Assembly (NCBI RefSeq): GCF_014198605.1
Contig: NZ_JACIHU010000004.1
Direction: 5' to 3' (one strand)
Length of the DNA: 64,000 nucleotides
Source: Rhizobium etli_C
GTDB lineage: Bacteria; Pseudomonadota; Alphaproteobacteria; Rhizobiales; Rhizobiaceae
Shown: piece by piece, positions 63,327 through 64,000 of the stretch
Layout: each line of letters begins with the position of its first letter
Position numbering within the stretch: position 1 is the stretch's first letter
The notes under the pieces: model-generated
What the model was told of the DNA's origin: nothing
Seen by the model: only the letters and a program-made list of their open reading frames with translations
Database searches by the model: none
Translations under genes and position numbers: made by a program

Positions 63327-63803
63327 ATGACCACCTATACCGGCGGCTGCCAGTGCGGAGCGATCCGCTTCCGTGTCAGCGGCGAACTCAAGGATTCGTC
63401 GATCTGTCATTGCCGCATGTGCCAGAAGGCGTTCGGGGCTTATTATGCGCCGCTCGTCTCGGTGCGCGGCACCGAGTTCGAGTGGACGCGGGGGGAGCGG
63501 AAAAAATTCCGCTCTTCCGATTTCGTCGAGCGCGGTTTCTGCGGCGACTGCGGCACGCCGCTGACCTATGAAGCGCCAGACGGAATGGCGATTGCTGCGG
63601 GCGCCTTCGACGATCCGTCGTCGCTGCCGCCGACCATTCAATGGGGCGTGGAAGGCAAGATCGGCTTCGTCGATCACCTGCACGAACTGCCGGGAGAGCG
63701 GACCGAGGCCGATCTGACGGCAGGCTCCTTCCTGCACGAACTCGTTTCCTATCAACATCCCGACCATGACACGCAGGTCTGGCCACCGGAGGATCGCGCT
63801 TGA
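63327..63803 (+). CDS. GFA family zinc protein, copy 1
   Basis: A 158-residue protein of the GFA/CENP-V fold (glutathione-dependent formaldehyde-activating family). Zinc Cys are in GGCQCGAIRF, ICHCRMCQK and FCGDCGTPLTY. True formaldehyde activation has been doubted for many members, so no reaction is assigned. ATG at 63327 has GGGAGG upstream. Its TGA overlaps the TTG start of the next copy. Confidence 0.9.
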   Translation: MTTYTGGCQCGAIRFRVSGELKDSSICHCRMCQKAFGAYYAPLVSVRGTEFEWTRGERKKFRSSDFVERGFCGDCGTPLTYEAPDGMAIAAGAFDDPSSLPPTIQWGVEGKIGFVDHLHELPGERTEADLTAGSFLHELVSYQHPDHDTQVWPPEDRA

Positions 63804-64000
63804 GCGACATGACGAAACAGGCCGGCGGATGCCAATGCGGCGCGGTTCGTTATCGCGCTCGCGGCGAACTCGACTATCCCCATATCTGCCACTGCCGCAT
63901 GTGCCAGAAGGCGGCCGGCAACTATTTCCTGCCGCTTGCGGCCGCCATGCGCGAGGATTTCGAACTGACGCGCGGCGCACCGAAATGGTTCCAATCCTCG
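63800..64000 (+). CDS. GFA family zinc protein, copy 2 (partial at right edge)
   Basis: The open frame runs off the window. It reads MTKQAGGCQCGAVRYRARG, then HICHCRMCQKAAGNYFLPLA, clearly a paralogue of the preceding gene. The start is either a TTG at 63800 (GGAGG 7 nt upstream, overlapping the previous stop) or ATG 63809. Tandem arrangement suggests duplication and one transcript. The C-terminal zinc pair is beyond the edge. Confidence 0.85.
   Translation, partial: MSDMTKQAGGCQCGAVRYRARGELDYPHICHCRMCQKAAGNYFLPLAAAMREDFELTRGAPKWFQSS

Overview
The window is a chromosomal segment of an alphaproteobacterium of the Rhizobiales, most probably Rhizobium (R. etli / R. leguminosarum group). The grounds are high GC and strong GC3 bias, the order SDR-uvrC-pgsA-moaD-moaE, an hdaA-type DnaA regulator between a PerM-like gene and ppk, an LpxF-like lipid A phosphatase beside lptF-lptG-lptD, a RopB/Omp25-type outer membrane protein and rhizobial intergenic palindromes. 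I see no rRNA, tRNA, CRISPR array, complete IS or prophage. Most of the window is core genome, with a few accessory patches.

Layout. 1-150: the last codons of what looks like an IS110-family transposase, then a short hairpin repeat. 0.15-6 kb (minus): ppx and ppk, with a good candidate Pho box before ppk, then hdaA and an AI-2E/PerM permease. 6-7.8 kb (plus): purM-purN. 7.9-8.5 kb: an AT-rich orphan membrane-protein gene. 8.5-12.6 kb (minus): a molybdopterin oxidoreductase, a NUDIX hydrolase and a stand-alone phnM. 12.6-19.8 kb: rlmJ, a GST, RopB-like porin, SDR, uvrC, pgsA, moaD and moaE. 19.9-23.9 kb: a lone LivH-type permease divergent from a CGNR zinc-finger gene plus lipoprotein gene (a 13-bp inverted repeat lies between them), ndk, a frameshifted GST-fold gene and a DinB-fold gene. 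24-31 kb: degenerate GGDEF protein, ABC-F ATPase, polysaccharide-deacetylase lipoprotein, prolyl oligopeptidase and sugar 1-dehydrogenase.

31-42 kb: holC and pepA (minus), then an envelope block lpxF-like, lptF, lptG, lptD and surA-like, followed by pdxA and rsmA. 42-48.3 kb (minus): the fatty-acid cluster fabD-fabG-acpP-fabF followed by mltG, yicC-type and gmk. 48.5-54.2 kb: aldo/keto reductase, rpsF-rpsR, a DUF2232 membrane protein, rplI and dnaB. 54.3-64 kb: alr, a ParD/ParE-type toxin-antitoxin pair wedged before radA, cvpA, purF, an SDR, a GH25 lysozyme (minus), cysS and two tandem GFA-family zinc proteins, the second cut by the right edge.

Functionally the segment joins envelope biogenesis (LPS export and lipid A modification, fatty acid synthesis, peptidoglycan processing), purine synthesis (purM, purN, purF), replication and repair (dnaB, hdaA, radA, uvrC, holC), ribosome components and phosphate storage. 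Accessory signals, which are where novelty could lie, are the CGNR/permease/lipoprotein locus with its symmetric, possibly leaderless promoter, the AT-rich orphan membrane gene, the parDE insertion with a repeated 10-bp palindrome, and several families of intergenic inverted repeats. I did not find a clearly new multi-gene system. All function calls come from reading motifs and gene order, without database searches.
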